Source: Actinopolyspora erythraea
Lineage (GTDB): Bacteria; Actinomycetota; Actinomycetes; Mycobacteriales; Pseudonocardiaceae
Assembly (NCBI RefSeq): GCF_002263515.1
Contig: NZ_CP022752.1
Location: forward strand, 2,666,001 to 2,730,000
Direction of reading: 5' to 3'
Length of the DNA: 64,000 bases
Below the pieces are notes generated by a model. The model made no database searches. It saw nothing but the letters and a program-made list of their open reading frames with translations, and had not been told where the DNA came from. The position numbers were made by a program, and so were the translations under genes. Every line of letters begins with the position of its first letter. Position 1 is the first letter of the stretch. Positions 25,051-34,235 of the stretch are shown here, piece after piece.

Positions 25051-25496
25051 GCCGCCCGGATCACGCGCGTCGCGGCACAACGACCGCGACCAGCGCAGAA
25101 GGAGATCGGCCCGATTTCCGGACTCGCCGGTGGAAGTGCTTGTTCGAGACCGCCGAACACATTTACCTGAGAGGGGAGACGAACGGCGGGGTTGTCCCGA
25201 GTGACCGGTTGCTCGTACGGGCGGAGTCGGATGTATGCCACGAAGTGTGGAAACGAGCGTGACAGGGGATGTCCCAGCGACGGACATCGCCCCCCACGGC
25301 GCTGCCAACAACGCGGTCCGCACCGACAGACCAGCGGCGGCCCCGGTCGAGACCTCGGAACCGGTCACCTACGACGGGGGCACCTACGACGGGGCTCTCC
25401 GACACTCCCCGAGCCGGGTGGGCATAGTTCCGCTCGTCCCCATCAGCTCCCCCACCTCCCGAGAGCTTCGTCGGCCGGGTCTCCGAGCTCAACCGC

Positions 25497-27035
25497 ATGG
25501 AGGCGTGGCACCGGGAGGAGTCCGAGCGGGCACTGGTCATCGCGCTCACCGGCCCCGGCGGCGTCGGCAAGACGACGCTCGCCTGCCAGTGGTTGCGGCA
25601 GTACGAGCGCAGATTCCCCCACGGTCAGCTCTACGTCGACGCGGGTACCCGCTCCGCCGAACACCCCATCGCGGCGGCGGAACTGCTCGGACGGCTGCTG
25701 CGCGCACTGGGCGTGCCCGCCGAGCGGGTTCCGCTGGAGATGTCCGAACGCCTGAGCTGGTACCGCTCACTCACGGCGGGGCGCTCCCTGTCCGTGCTGG
25801 TGGACAACGCCGTCTCGACCGCGCAGGTGCGGCCGCTGCTGCCGGACTCGGCGACGAGCACGTTGCTGGTCACCAGCCGCAGCCACCTGGTCGGTCTGAC
25901 GATGGAGGGTGCCCGGTTCATGGAGCCGGCACCGCTGAACTCCGAGGAGGTGATCCAGCTCCTCTCCCACAAGCTCGGGCGTTCCCGGGTGCTGCGCGAG
26001 ATGGGCAACGCACGACTGCTCGCCAAGCTGTGCGGCGGCTCCCCGTTGGCGGCCACCGAGATCTCGGCGTGGCTGGCGGCCCGTCCGCACCGCTCGCTGG
26101 CCCACGCCGCCAACCAACTGCGGGAGCAGCGTCAACGCCTGGCGACGCTGCCCCCGAGTGACGACTTCTCGGCACGCTCGGTGGTCGACATCTGCTACCG
26201 GGGACTGTCCTCACAGGCCGCCACGCTCTACCGGCGGCTCGCCCAACATCCCAGGGGGGACCTCCCCGTGGAGCTGACGCGGCACCTCGCTGGGATCGAG
26301 GGCAGCGACTGCGAGCGGGCGTTGGCGGAACTCCACGACGCCAGGCTGCTGGAGGCTGGTCCCCAGCGCTACTGGTTCCACGATCTCGTCCTCGCGCACG
26401 CGCGGACCATGAGCCTGGTCGAGGATGCCCCGACCGACAGGCGACGGACACTGCACAGCGTGATCGACTGGTACATCGGCCGCGCAGTGGAAGCCGACCT
26501 GGTGGTCACCCCCCGACGCCCCCGGTTCGGGCAGCACTACCCGAACCGTTCCAACGACTGGCCGGTCTGGGACGGCCCCGAGGCGGCGCTGGACTGGTTC
26601 GAACGGGAACGGGGCAATCTGCGGGCCGTCATCATCGAGGCCCACCACAACCAGTGGGACGAGCCGGTCTGGCAGCTGTGCGAAGCGATGTGGGGATTCT
26701 TCTTCCACCGCAAGCACTACCGCGACTGGATCGACTCGCACCGGCTCGGGATCGAGGCCGCCTCCCGGCTGGGACATCCGCTGGCGGAGTCGCGGCTGCG
26801 CTGTCAACTCGCCTTCGCCTATCTGGACCTGGAACACTTCGAGGCGGCGATGGACGTGTGCCTTCCCGCCCCCCGACTGCCCGACGCGGGCAGGGACAGC
26901 GCCGAGCTGGCCGCGACGCTGTCCGAACTCACCAGCGCCGCCAGACGAGGCAACGACGAGAGCTCACGGAAGGTCGTCCGGTTCTCCGGCCCCGTCCCGT
27001 CACGGGAACGCGTCTCGCCCCGAAGCGGCGGGTGA
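25497..27035 (+). CDS. NB-ARC (AfsR-type) ATPase regulator, 5' end in another frame
   Basis: 512 residues from ATG 25497, but the frame is already coding before this ATG (PSAPPPPESFVGRVSELNRM), with no start codon until a TAG near 25422. A likely 5' part, MPRSVETSVTGDVPATDIAP..., runs in a different frame from ATG 25235 to a C-rich run near 25445, so a one-base shift there (error or mutation) would give one gene at 25235-27035. The P-loop is ALTGPGGVGKTTLACQW (about residues 17-33); SLSVLVDNAV is the Walker B region and TSTLLVTSRSHLV the sensor. A winged-helix domain and the start of a TPR region follow, and the C terminus seems cut short. Such STAND ATPases act as signal-dependent switches in secondary metabolism; the target here is unknown. 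Confidence 0.7.
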   Translation: MEAWHREESERALVIALTGPGGVGKTTLACQWLRQYERRFPHGQLYVDAGTRSAEHPIAAAELLGRLLRALGVPAERVPLEMSERLSWYRSLTAGRSLSVLVDNAVSTAQVRPLLPDSATSTLLVTSRSHLVGLTMEGARFMEPAPLNSEEVIQLLSHKLGRSRVLREMGNARLLAKLCGGSPLAATEISAWLAARPHRSLAHAANQLREQRQRLATLPPSDDFSARSVVDICYRGLSSQAATLYRRLAQHPRGDLPVELTRHLAGIEGSDCERALAELHDARLLEAGPQRYWFHDLVLAHARTMSLVEDAPTDRRRTLHSVIDWYIGRAVEADLVVTPRRPRFGQHYPNRSNDWPVWDGPEAALDWFERERGNLRAVIIEAHHNQWDEPVWQLCEAMWGFFFHRKHYRDWIDSHRLGIEAASRLGHPLAESRLRCQLAFAYLDLEHFEAAMDVCLPAPRLPDAGRDSAELAATLSELTSAARRGNDESSRKVVRFSGPVPSRERVSPRSGG

Positions 27036-27444
27036 GCACCGCATCCGGCGATCGGACGGTTTCCGCGGCGGGACGGCTCCCGGCGCGGGAAGACAGCGGG
27101 GAAGACCATCCGGTTCGGACGGTAAGGACGATCCTTTCGAATCGGAACCGAACGCCGACGAGATCGCCTTCCGGACCAGCGCGGCGCGCGCCGGGAGTGC
27201 CGCCGCTCGTATCCGTCCAGCGTCCCGGATCCGGCGGCGCCCCGGACTCAGGTGGCGTGGAAACGCGAAAACCGGGCGAATATTCGCACGTCAAAAAGCA
27301 AGATCTGTTCAGATATTGACTGGACGCGACATTCGCCGCATCGTTTCGGCACTCCGTTACACGACGGAAAACGCAACGAAAACAAGATCTTTTACGCGGC
27401 GCCGAGGTTGACCACCACCTCGTTCCGGCCGCTTCGGAGGAATC
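27036..27444. promoter_or_regulatory. Upstream region of the alpha-amylase gene
   Basis: About 410 bp without a gene. The right half (27270-27400) is less GC-rich and probably holds the amylase promoter. I found no clear inverted repeat of the maltose-regulator type. The left half may hold the lost end of the NB-ARC gene. Confidence 0.3.
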
Positions 27445-28839
27445 ATGCTTCGCGAATCCCTGGGCGCGGCACTCGCCTTTCTCGCGAGTACGGCACTGGC
27501 CGTTGCCGCGCCACCGCAGGCCCGAGCCGACTTACCGGGCGACAAGGACGTAACAGCCGTGCTGTTCGAATGGGACTACGCTTCGGTGGCCGAGGAGTGC
27601 ACGAACCGGCTGGGTCCGGCCGGATACGGCGCGGTGCAGGTTTCCCCACCTCAGGAACACATCCGGGGACCGCAGTGGTGGACCTCCTACCAGCCGGTGA
27701 GCTACCGGATCGCCTCCCGCCTCGGCGACCGCGCAACCTTCGCCGAGATGGTCGAGACCTGCCACGCGGCCGGCGTGAAAGTCATCGTCGACGCGGTGAT
27801 CAACCACATGTCGGCGGGTTCGGGAACGGGGACCGGTGGTTCGAACTACGAGAAGTACGACTACCCCGGAATCTATTCCTCCTACGATTTCGACAACTGC
27901 ACGTCCCGGATCGACCAGTCCGACTACACGACCGACAAGTGGCGCGTGCAGAACTGCGAACTGCTCGATCTCGCCGATCTCGACACCGGTGAGGAGTACG
28001 TGCGCGGACGTATCGCCGCCTACCTCGACGACCTGTTGTCACTGGGGGTGGACGGTTTCCGCGTCGACGCGGCCAAACACATCGCCGCCTCGGACCTCGC
28101 CGACATCAAGTCCCGCCTCAGCGATCCGGACGTGTACTGGAAGCAGGAGGTCATCCACGGCTCTGGTGAGGTCGTCTCGCCCACCGAGTACCTCGGAACG
28201 GGCGACGTCCAGGAGTTCCGCTACGGCCGCGACCTCCAACGCGTGTTCGACGAGGAGAAGCTCGCCCACCTGAACAACTACGGTGAGGGCTGGGGCTACA
28301 TGGACTCGTCCCAGGCAGCCGTCTTCGTCGACAACCACGACACCGAACGCAACGGTGAAACGTTGAGCTACAAGGACGGCGCGAACTACACGTTGGCCAA
28401 CGTGTTCATGCTGGCCTGGCCCTACGGCTCACCCGACGTGCACTCGGGCTACGAGTTCAGCGACACCGACGCCGGACCGCCCAACGGCGGAACGGTCAAC
28501 GCGTGCTGGCAGGACGGTTGGAAGTGCCAGCACGCCTGGCCCGAGATCGAGGCGATGGTCGCCTTCCGCAACGCCACCAACGGCACGAGCGTCACCGACT
28601 GGTGGGACAACGGCAACGACGCCATCGCGTTCGGACGCGGCAGCGAAGGGTTCGTGGCCATCAACCACGAAACCACTTCGCTGAGCCGGACCTTCCAGAC
28701 CTCGTTGCCCGCCGGCGAGTACTGCGACGTGCAGCGTGACACGCCCGTCACGGTCGACTCCAATGGCCGGTTCACGGCCACGCTCGGCTCGAACACGGCA
28801 CTCGCGCTGCACGTGAACGCGCGAAGCTGCGGTAGCTGA
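27445..28839 (+). CDS. Secreted alpha-amylase, glycoside hydrolase family 13
   Basis: 464 residues from ATG 27445 (GGAGG upstream), close to Streptomyces amylases of the GH13_32 type. A signal peptide ([24 protein letters not shown]) precedes the mature start [20 protein letters not shown]. The barrel shows [20 protein letters not shown] (region I), GFRVDAAKH with the nucleophile Asp (region II), YWKQEVIHG with the acid Glu (region III) and [10 protein letters not shown] with the third acidic residue (region IV). It cuts internal alpha-1,4 bonds of starch outside the cell. No starch-binding domain follows the C-terminal beta domain. It is convergent with the next gene and separated from it by a strong hairpin. 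Confidence 0.94.
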   Translation: MLRESLGAALAFLASTALAVAAPPQARADLPGDKDVTAVLFEWDYASVAEECTNRLGPAGYGAVQVSPPQEHIRGPQWWTSYQPVSYRIASRLGDRATFAEMVETCHAAGVKVIVDAVINHMSAGSGTGTGGSNYEKYDYPGIYSSYDFDNCTSRIDQSDYTTDKWRVQNCELLDLADLDTGEEYVRGRIAAYLDDLLSLGVDGFRVDAAKHIAASDLADIKSRLSDPDVYWKQEVIHGSGEVVSPTEYLGTGDVQEFRYGRDLQRVFDEEKLAHLNNYGEGWGYMDSSQAAVFVDNHDTERNGETLSYKDGANYTLANVFMLAWPYGSPDVHSGYEFSDTDAGPPNGGTVNACWQDGWKCQHAWPEIEAMVAFRNATNGTSVTDWWDNGNDAIAFGRGSEGFVAINHETTSLSRTFQTSLPAGEYCDVQRDTPVTVDSNGRFTATLGSNTALALHVNARSCGS

Positions 28840-28918
28840 AGCACCGGGAAAGGTTCGGCGCCGGCCAGCGGCTCGCGCTAGCCGCACGGGGCGCTTCGAG
28901 CCCTGCCACGCCGGCTAT

Positions 28919-28958
28919 GCCGTCGCTCCGGCGCGCCACGGCGCGCCGGAGCGACGGC
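28919..28958. terminator. Bidirectional terminator between amylase and the peptidoglycan-binding gene
   Basis: An 18-bp perfect stem with a 4-base CACG loop (arms 28919-28936 and 28941-28958) lies between two convergent genes. Its symmetry lets it serve both strands. Confidence 0.65.
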
Positions 28959-29006
28959 GGTTGCGCCCTGCGCCCCGGCGAGCCCAGGAAGGGCTACTTC
29001 GGAACT

Positions 29007-29405
29007 TCAGGACTGGCAGCCGTTGACGCCCCACCTCATCACGTCACGCGTGTTCGGCCCGTAGACGCCGTCCACGGCGATCCCGGCCGAGCTCTGCACC
29101 GAACGCACGGCCGCCGCGGTGTTGGCTCCGTAGATCCCGTCGATGGCGAGAGAGAAACCGTGACACCTGTTCAACGAGTCCTGCAGTGAACTCACGGCAC
29201 GATTGGCAACACCCCGTGACAGCAGGCAATCCATGTCACCGCTCTCGGTCGCGGGAATCGTCCAGCTCGTTCGGGTGCACGTGGGCAGTGCCAGCGCGGC
29301 GGCCCGCTCACCCTTCTCCAAAGCAGCGGCGCTTCCCAGCAGCACGGGCAGCGCCAGCAGCGCGGCCGCGAGCGAACCGACGAGCGGACGAATCAATCGG
29401 AACAT
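29007..29405 (-). CDS. Small secreted peptidoglycan-binding (PG_binding_1) protein
   Basis: 132 residues from ATG 29405, with AAGGG about seven bases upstream; longer upstream frames lack this site. A signal peptide (LVGSLAAALLALPVLLGSAA) is followed by a mature part that is essentially one peptidoglycan-binding repeat: VSSLQDSLNRCHGFSLAIDG, IYGANTAAAVRSVQ and IAVDGVYGPNTRDVMRWG. Four cysteines in the mature part suggest two disulfides. There is no catalytic domain, so it probably binds the cell wall as an accessory or inhibitor-type protein. It is convergent with the amylase gene. Confidence 0.85.
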   Translation of the reverse strand: MFRLIRPLVGSLAAALLALPVLLGSAAALEKGERAAALALPTCTRTSWTIPATESGDMDCLLSRGVANRAVSSLQDSLNRCHGFSLAIDGIYGANTAAAVRSVQSSAGIAVDGVYGPNTRDVMRWGVNGCQS

Positions 29406-30100
29406 CACAATTCCCTTTCGAAAGCGTTCCACGCGGAACGACGAGAAAACATCACGGAAAATTCGAACAATCACGGAGCGACAGGCGGATTTCATCCGTC
29501 GAAACCGCGACAGGCAGGGGTCACCCAAAACGCACCCACCCGGGGTGCCGCACCGCGCCCCCTCGCATTATCACAACAAAATCACAGCCGTTCGACCGTC
29601 ATTTTGTCCCCCACAGGAAGCCGGAATCAATTCGCCAGGCAGGCGACGCGCTGTTATCCAACCAGAACCCCCACCGAAACACGACGCCGTACCCCTCCGG
29701 AAATTTTTCGAACCCAATCGGCTTCAGTCGAAGATTCTACCAATACTCCCGAACGGGGACAACACCGCAGACATCATTCGTCCAAACAGAGCAACGATCG
29801 CCCGGAACGAACAGCGCTCGAACCGAAACCGCAGGGAAACCGCGACCGAGCACCCTCCCGACTTCTGAGCCCACCCCTCCGACCGCCTCCGCGCCCACAC
29901 CGCACCGAGAGGCCCGCGGCCCCCTGCGACACCGATGGAGCCCGAGCCGCGCTGCGCCGAGGCCGCATCACACGGCGCCCGGTCGTCCCACGCGGGTCGG
30001 TCATCCGGCCCCTTGAAATACGGCCCGCCCTTGTGGTCGGCGTTACACCCGGGTTAATGTCTCGCAACACGAGAAAGCGCTTTCCAACCTTCCGGTCGAG
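29406..30100. other. Long intergenic region before the ABC-transporter operon
   Basis: About 700 bp. The left two thirds are relatively AT-rich with no sustained coding in any frame. The last 60 bp contain a weak TTGTGG-N17-TTAATG promoter-like pair (about 30030-30058) and the LacI-type operator at 30073-30084, so the operon promoter is almost certainly here. Confidence 0.45.
30073..30084. promoter_or_regulatory. LacI-type operator upstream of the ABC-importer operon
   Basis: GAAAGCGCTTTC is a perfect 12-bp palindrome with the central CG of LacI-family sites, 17 bp before the first possible start codon of the operon. It matches the two sites near the LacI gene at 39215-40246 (GGAAAGCTCTTTCC and GGAAAACGCTTTCC), so that regulator probably controls this operon. 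Confidence 0.65.
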
Positions 30101-31258
30101 GTGAGAAGGCCTCGACGCACCAGAGAGGAGAAAGCCACGTCCCCCACCGACCACCGCCTGCGCGCCGCGATCATCGGAACCGGCGCGGTCGCCACGCACC
30201 ACCTGACCGCGATGTCCGAACACGACGACGTCGAGCCGGTGGCAGCAGTCGACCTCGCCCCCGAACGGCTGAACGCCTTCCTGGCGAACCATGCCGGCCC
30301 GCGGGGCTACACCGACATCGACGAGATGCTCGCCACCGAGAAACCCGATCTCGTCTCGGTCTGCACCCCACCCGCCTCCCACGTCGACCACGTCACCCGC
30401 TCGTTGCGCGCCGGGGCGTGGGTGTGGTGCGAGAAACCGCCCTGCCTGTCGCTGGCCGGCTACGAGGAGATGATCGCCGCCCAGGGAGAGCACGGCCCCT
30501 ACGTCTCCTTCGTGTTCCAGCAGCGGTTCGGATCCGGCGCACGGCACGCCCGTGAGCTGCTGGAGGCGCACGAGCTGGGCACACCCCTGGTCGCGCACTG
30601 CCAGACCACCTGGTACCGCGACTCCGAGTACTTCGCCGTCCCGTGGCGCGGCAAGTGGGAGACCGAGGGAGGCGGCCCGACCATGGGTCACGGCATCCAC
30701 CAGCTCGACCTGCTGCTGCACCTGCTCGGCCCCTGGACCGAGGTGCGGGCCATGACCGGACGACTGTGGCACGAGGTGGCCACCGAGGACGTCTCGACGG
30801 CTCTGGTGCGGTTCGACTCCGGTGCCATGGCCACCGTGGTCAACAGCGTGCTCTCGCCCGACGAGGTGAGCAGGATCCGCCTGGACTGCTCGGAGGCCAC
30901 CGTCGAACTCACCCACCTGTACGGGCACAGCAACGCCGACTGGCACTACACCCCGGCACCGCACGTCACCGACACGGCACGGATCGAACGCTGGCGCAGC
31001 CCGGCGCGCGACGAGCCGAGCTCCCACGGTGCGATGCTGCGGCAGCTGGTCGCCGCGATGCGTGAGGGACGACGACCGCCCTGCGGCGGACAGGACGGCC
31101 GCGGGATTCTGGAGCTGGTCACCGCGCTGTACAAGTCCGCCGCCACCGGTCGAGCGGTGTACTCGGGCGAGATCGGCCCCGACGACCCGTTCCACGCCGT
31201 GGTCCACGGCGGTGCTCCCGAGAAACTCACCGGCGACGGAGAGGCCGACCGCTCATGA
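30101..31258 (+). CDS. Gfo/Idh/MocA-family oxidoreductase 1
   Basis: 385 residues from GTG 30101. An NAD(P)-binding Rossmann domain begins AAIIGTGAVATHHLTAMSEH, and the family motif ACG-x-EKP appears as GAWVWCEKPPCLS. The C-terminal alpha/beta domain has GGGPTMGHGIHQLDLLLHLL, with the Asp/His pair typical of the active site. Members oxidise or reduce sugars or cyclitols. The start is ambiguous: the best ribosome site (GAGGAG at 30125-30130) points to an ACG at 30137, 12 codons inside, with no ATG or GTG nearby. It is the first gene of the operon, behind a LacI-type operator, and overlaps the next gene as ATGA. Confidence 0.85.
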   Translation: MRRPRRTREEKATSPTDHRLRAAIIGTGAVATHHLTAMSEHDDVEPVAAVDLAPERLNAFLANHAGPRGYTDIDEMLATEKPDLVSVCTPPASHVDHVTRSLRAGAWVWCEKPPCLSLAGYEEMIAAQGEHGPYVSFVFQQRFGSGARHARELLEAHELGTPLVAHCQTTWYRDSEYFAVPWRGKWETEGGGPTMGHGIHQLDLLLHLLGPWTEVRAMTGRLWHEVATEDVSTALVRFDSGAMATVVNSVLSPDEVSRIRLDCSEATVELTHLYGHSNADWHYTPAPHVTDTARIERWRSPARDEPSSHGAMLRQLVAAMREGRRPPCGGQDGRGILELVTALYKSAATGRAVYSGEIGPDDPFHAVVHGGAPEKLTGDGEADRS

Positions 31259-32175
31259 GTCATCCGATCACCGTGACCCATCGGCACGGCGAGAACATCA
31301 CGGTCTCGGCCGGGGGAACCGAGATCCTGAACTACGTGTACAAGCCCGACCCGGTCGAGTACGAGTCGCGGAAACCCTACGTCCACCCGCTGCGCACCCT
31401 GACCGGGAACACCGTGACGGGATACCGCCCGAACGACCACCGCTGGCACAAGGGCCTGCAGATGACCGCCAGCCACGTCTCCGGCCAGAACTTCTGGGGC
31501 GGACACAGCTACGTCACCGGCGAGGGCTACCGGCAGCTCCCCGAACGGATCGGCTCGATGCGGCACGACGAGTTCGAGTCCATCGACGTCGCGACCGACG
31601 AGATGCGGTTGGCCGAACGGCTGCACTGGCTGCACAACGACGGAACCCCCTGGGCGCGGGAACACCGCACGATCCGAGTGCACTCGGTGACCCCGGAGCG
31701 GGGCAGCTGGGCACTCGACTGGTCGATCCGGCTCACCAACGTGCGCGACCGGCCGCTGCGCTTCGGCAGCCCGACCACGGCCGGACGCGAGATGGCGGGC
31801 TACACCGGCCTGCACTGGCGCGGCCCCCGCGACTTCACCGGAGGCACCGTGCTCGGTCCCGACGGGGCCTCCGGTGAGGAGGAGATGATGGGCCGCCAGG
31901 CCCGTTGGCTGGGCTTCGTCGGCGAGCACGACGGGGTCGACCGGCACTCCACGGTGGTTTTCGAGCACTCCCCGGCCAACAGCGGGGCCATTCACGAGTC
32001 CCACTGGTTCGTGCGCTCGAACCCCACCCCCGCCGTGGCGCTGTCCTGGGCTTTTTTCGAGGAGTTCGAACTTCCTCCCGGGGAGGACTTCTCCTACACC
32101 TATCGAATCCTGCTGGCCGACGGGGCCCGTGATCACGAACGGATCGAACGAGAACTCGACGAGCATTCCTGGTAG
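31255..32175 (+). CDS. PmoA-like (DUF6807) protein
   Basis: 306 residues matching the DUF6807 family named after PmoA: ILNYVYKPDPVEYESRKPYV, HPLRTLTGNTVTGYRPNDHR, WHKGLQMTASHVSGQNFWGG and FVGEHDGVDRHSTVVF. The many conserved His and Trp residues suggest a sugar- or metal-binding jelly roll. The family is not a methane monooxygenase despite the name; members cluster with Gfo/Idh dehydrogenases and sugar importers, as here, and the reaction is unknown. The start codon ATG overlaps the preceding stop (ATGA) and the next gene starts 9 bp after its end. Confidence 0.82.
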   Translation: MSHPITVTHRHGENITVSAGGTEILNYVYKPDPVEYESRKPYVHPLRTLTGNTVTGYRPNDHRWHKGLQMTASHVSGQNFWGGHSYVTGEGYRQLPERIGSMRHDEFESIDVATDEMRLAERLHWLHNDGTPWAREHRTIRVHSVTPERGSWALDWSIRLTNVRDRPLRFGSPTTAGREMAGYTGLHWRGPRDFTGGTVLGPDGASGEEEMMGRQARWLGFVGEHDGVDRHSTVVFEHSPANSGAIHESHWFVRSNPTPAVALSWAFFEEFELPPGEDFSYTYRILLADGARDHERIERELDEHSW

Positions 32176-32184
32176 GAGGTCGGC

Positions 32185-32928
32185 ATGACCGAAGACCGGC
32201 CGATACCGCTTCCCGGAGCGATCGGCATATCCCATGTGGACTGCTACGACTGGCCCACCGACGACGGGCTCGGCGGCGGAAGCCCCCACGTGCACCTGGC
32301 GTGCACGGAGGCCTACGTGGTCACCCGGGGCGAGGGCGTGGTGCAGACCCTGAGCACCGCGGGATACCGGGAGGACGAACTGTCCCCCGGGGTGGTCGTC
32401 TGGTTCGAACCGGGCACGGTGCACCGCATGGTGGGTCACGAGGCGCTGCGCGTGACGGTGCTGATGCAGAACAGCGGACTACCCGAGGCCGGTGACGCGG
32501 TGTTCACCTTCCCGCCGGAGATCCTGGCCGATCCGGGCGCCTACGCCGAGGCGGCCGCGCTGCCCCGGGGGACGGACGCCGAGGCGGCCGCCCGACGCCG
32601 CAGGGATCTGGCCGTGACCGGTTACCTGCCGCTGCGGGACGCGCTGCGCTCGGGAGACCCGGAACCGTTGCGCGAGTTCCACCGGGCGGCGGCGGCACTG
32701 GTGTCCCCTCAGCTGGACCGCTGGAAGAAGCTGTGGCGCGACGGCGCGCTGGCCTCCGCCGAGCGCACCGGTGCCGGGCTCGACGCCCTCACCGAGGGCG
32801 ACGTCTCGGGGCTGGCGAGCTCGCGGGTGCGGCTGGCGCGCCCCTCCCGGAGCGGTGGTCACGGGATGTGCGGGTGGCGCGACGAGTACGAGATCCCCGG
32901 CACGACCGTCGCGTACGGAGGCGAGTGA
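32185..32928 (+). CDS. Cupin-domain protein
   Basis: 247 residues. The N-terminal half is a cupin: SPHVHLACTEAYVVTRGEGV gives the H-x-H...E metal motif and WFEPGTVHRMVGHEALRVTV the second His motif. The C-terminal half is helical (RDLAVTGYLPLRDALRSGDP...FHRAAAALVSPQLDRWKKLW) and unlike simple isomerase cupins. It may bind or epimerise a sugar acid or act as a sensor. It lies inside the operon, its TGA overlapping the ATG of the solute-binding protein gene by one base, so it is translated with the importer. Confidence 0.78.
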   Translation: MTEDRPIPLPGAIGISHVDCYDWPTDDGLGGGSPHVHLACTEAYVVTRGEGVVQTLSTAGYREDELSPGVVVWFEPGTVHRMVGHEALRVTVLMQNSGLPEAGDAVFTFPPEILADPGAYAEAAALPRGTDAEAAARRRRDLAVTGYLPLRDALRSGDPEPLREFHRAAAALVSPQLDRWKKLWRDGALASAERTGAGLDALTEGDVSGLASSRVRLARPSRSGGHGMCGWRDEYEIPGTTVAYGGE

Positions 32929-34235
32929 TGCGGCAGAAACCCCCGAGAGCCTCGGAACCGACCACCGCCGGGAAACTCCCCGTGGTGATCACGTCGTTGC
33001 TGCTGCTGTGCGGCCTGCTCGCGGGATGCGGCGCGAAAGCCGACGGCGCGCCGGGCGGCAAGATCGAGCTGCAGTTCAGCTGGTGGGGCAACGCCGACCG
33101 TGCCGAGGTCACCAACGAGGCCGTGGAGCTGTTCGAGCGCCGCAACCCCGGCATCGAGGTGCAGACCTCGTTCTCCAGCTACAACTCCTACATCCAGAAG
33201 CTGGCCACCCAGGCAGCCGGTGGCAACGCTCCCGACGTGATGCAGCTGGACTACCGCCAGATCAGCCAGTACGCCTCGGCGGGGCTGCTGCTCGACCTCG
33301 ACGACAGGCCCTCGATCAGCACCGGGGAAGTCACCTCGGCGATGCTGCGCACCGGCCAGGCGAACGGCGAGCAGTACGCCATCCCGATGGGACGCACCTC
33401 GCAGGTCATGGTCTACGACTCCGCGCGGTGGCAGCGGGCGGGAGTGCCCGAGCCGGAGTTCGGCTGGACCTGGCGGGACTGGAGCCGGGCGATGCGCCAG
33501 CTCGGCGAGGCCACCGACAGGACCGGCGCCACCGATCCCGGCTGGAGCGAGGACTGGTTCGAGGTGTGGCTGCGCGGGCGCGGCAAGAGCCTCTACACCG
33601 ACCGTGGCGGGCTGAACTACGACGCGGCCGATCTGGCGAGGTTCTGGCGCACCACGAACGAGCTCAGCCAGCGGGGCGCGGTCAGCCCCGCGCGGCAGAC
33701 CACCCAGATCGACGGTTCGGCGGCCAACATGCCGTTCGGGCGGGGCAACGCGCTGTCCGGGTTCACCTGGGACTCGGCCGTCGGTGGTTTCCAGGCGCTG
33801 ATCGGTGACAGCCTGCGGCTGGCCCCGCTGCCAGTCGGGCCCGACGGCACGCCGGGACAGTACTTCAAGCCCTCGATGCTCGTCGGTGTCTCGGCCGACA
33901 GCCCCCACCCGGAGGCGGCGTCGAAACTGGTCGACTTCCTGATCAACGATCCCAGAGCGGGCGAGATCCTGGGCGTGAGCCGCGGGCTGCCGGTCAACCG
34001 GACGATCCGGGAGAAGATCACGCCTTCGCTGACCGGGCTGGACGAGCGCATCGCCGAGTTCCAGGAAAGCCTGGACGGCGAACTGCTCGCCCCGCCGAGC
34101 GCGCCTCCGCAGGGAGACCTGGCGCTGCAGACCGCCTTCCAGCGCGACTACGACCACGTCGGTTTCGAACTGCAGTCACCCCGGAAAACGGCTGAGCAGT
34201 TCCTCACCAACGCGAGATCGGAGCTGCAACGTTGA
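32928..34235 (+). CDS. ABC sugar importer, lipoprotein solute-binding subunit
   Basis: 435 residues. A lipoprotein signal (KLPVVITSLLLLCGLLAGC) puts the lipidated Cys at residue 34. The mature part is a family 1 extracellular solute-binding protein: IELQFSWWGNADRAEVTNEA, KLATQAAGGNAPDVMQLDYR, PMGRTSQVMVYDSARWQRAG and ALSGFTWDSAVGGFQALIG. It is anchored outside the membrane and delivers a carbohydrate to the two permeases that follow; the ligand is not evident. Its TGA overlaps the TTG start of the next gene. Confidence 0.92.
   Translation: MRQKPPRASEPTTAGKLPVVITSLLLLCGLLAGCGAKADGAPGGKIELQFSWWGNADRAEVTNEAVELFERRNPGIEVQTSFSSYNSYIQKLATQAAGGNAPDVMQLDYRQISQYASAGLLLDLDDRPSISTGEVTSAMLRTGQANGEQYAIPMGRTSQVMVYDSARWQRAGVPEPEFGWTWRDWSRAMRQLGEATDRTGATDPGWSEDWFEVWLRGRGKSLYTDRGGLNYDAADLARFWRTTNELSQRGAVSPARQTTQIDGSAANMPFGRGNALSGFTWDSAVGGFQALIGDSLRLAPLPVGPDGTPGQYFKPSMLVGVSADSPHPEAASKLVDFLINDPRAGEILGVSRGLPVNRTIREKITPSLTGLDERIAEFQESLDGELLAPPSAPPQGDLALQTAFQRDYDHVGFELQSPRKTAEQFLTNARSELQR

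Noticed and set aside
30774..32439. Long minus-strand open frames over the Gfo and PmoA-like genes
   Set aside because: Shadow coding opposite two clear families with overlapping ATGA junctions.
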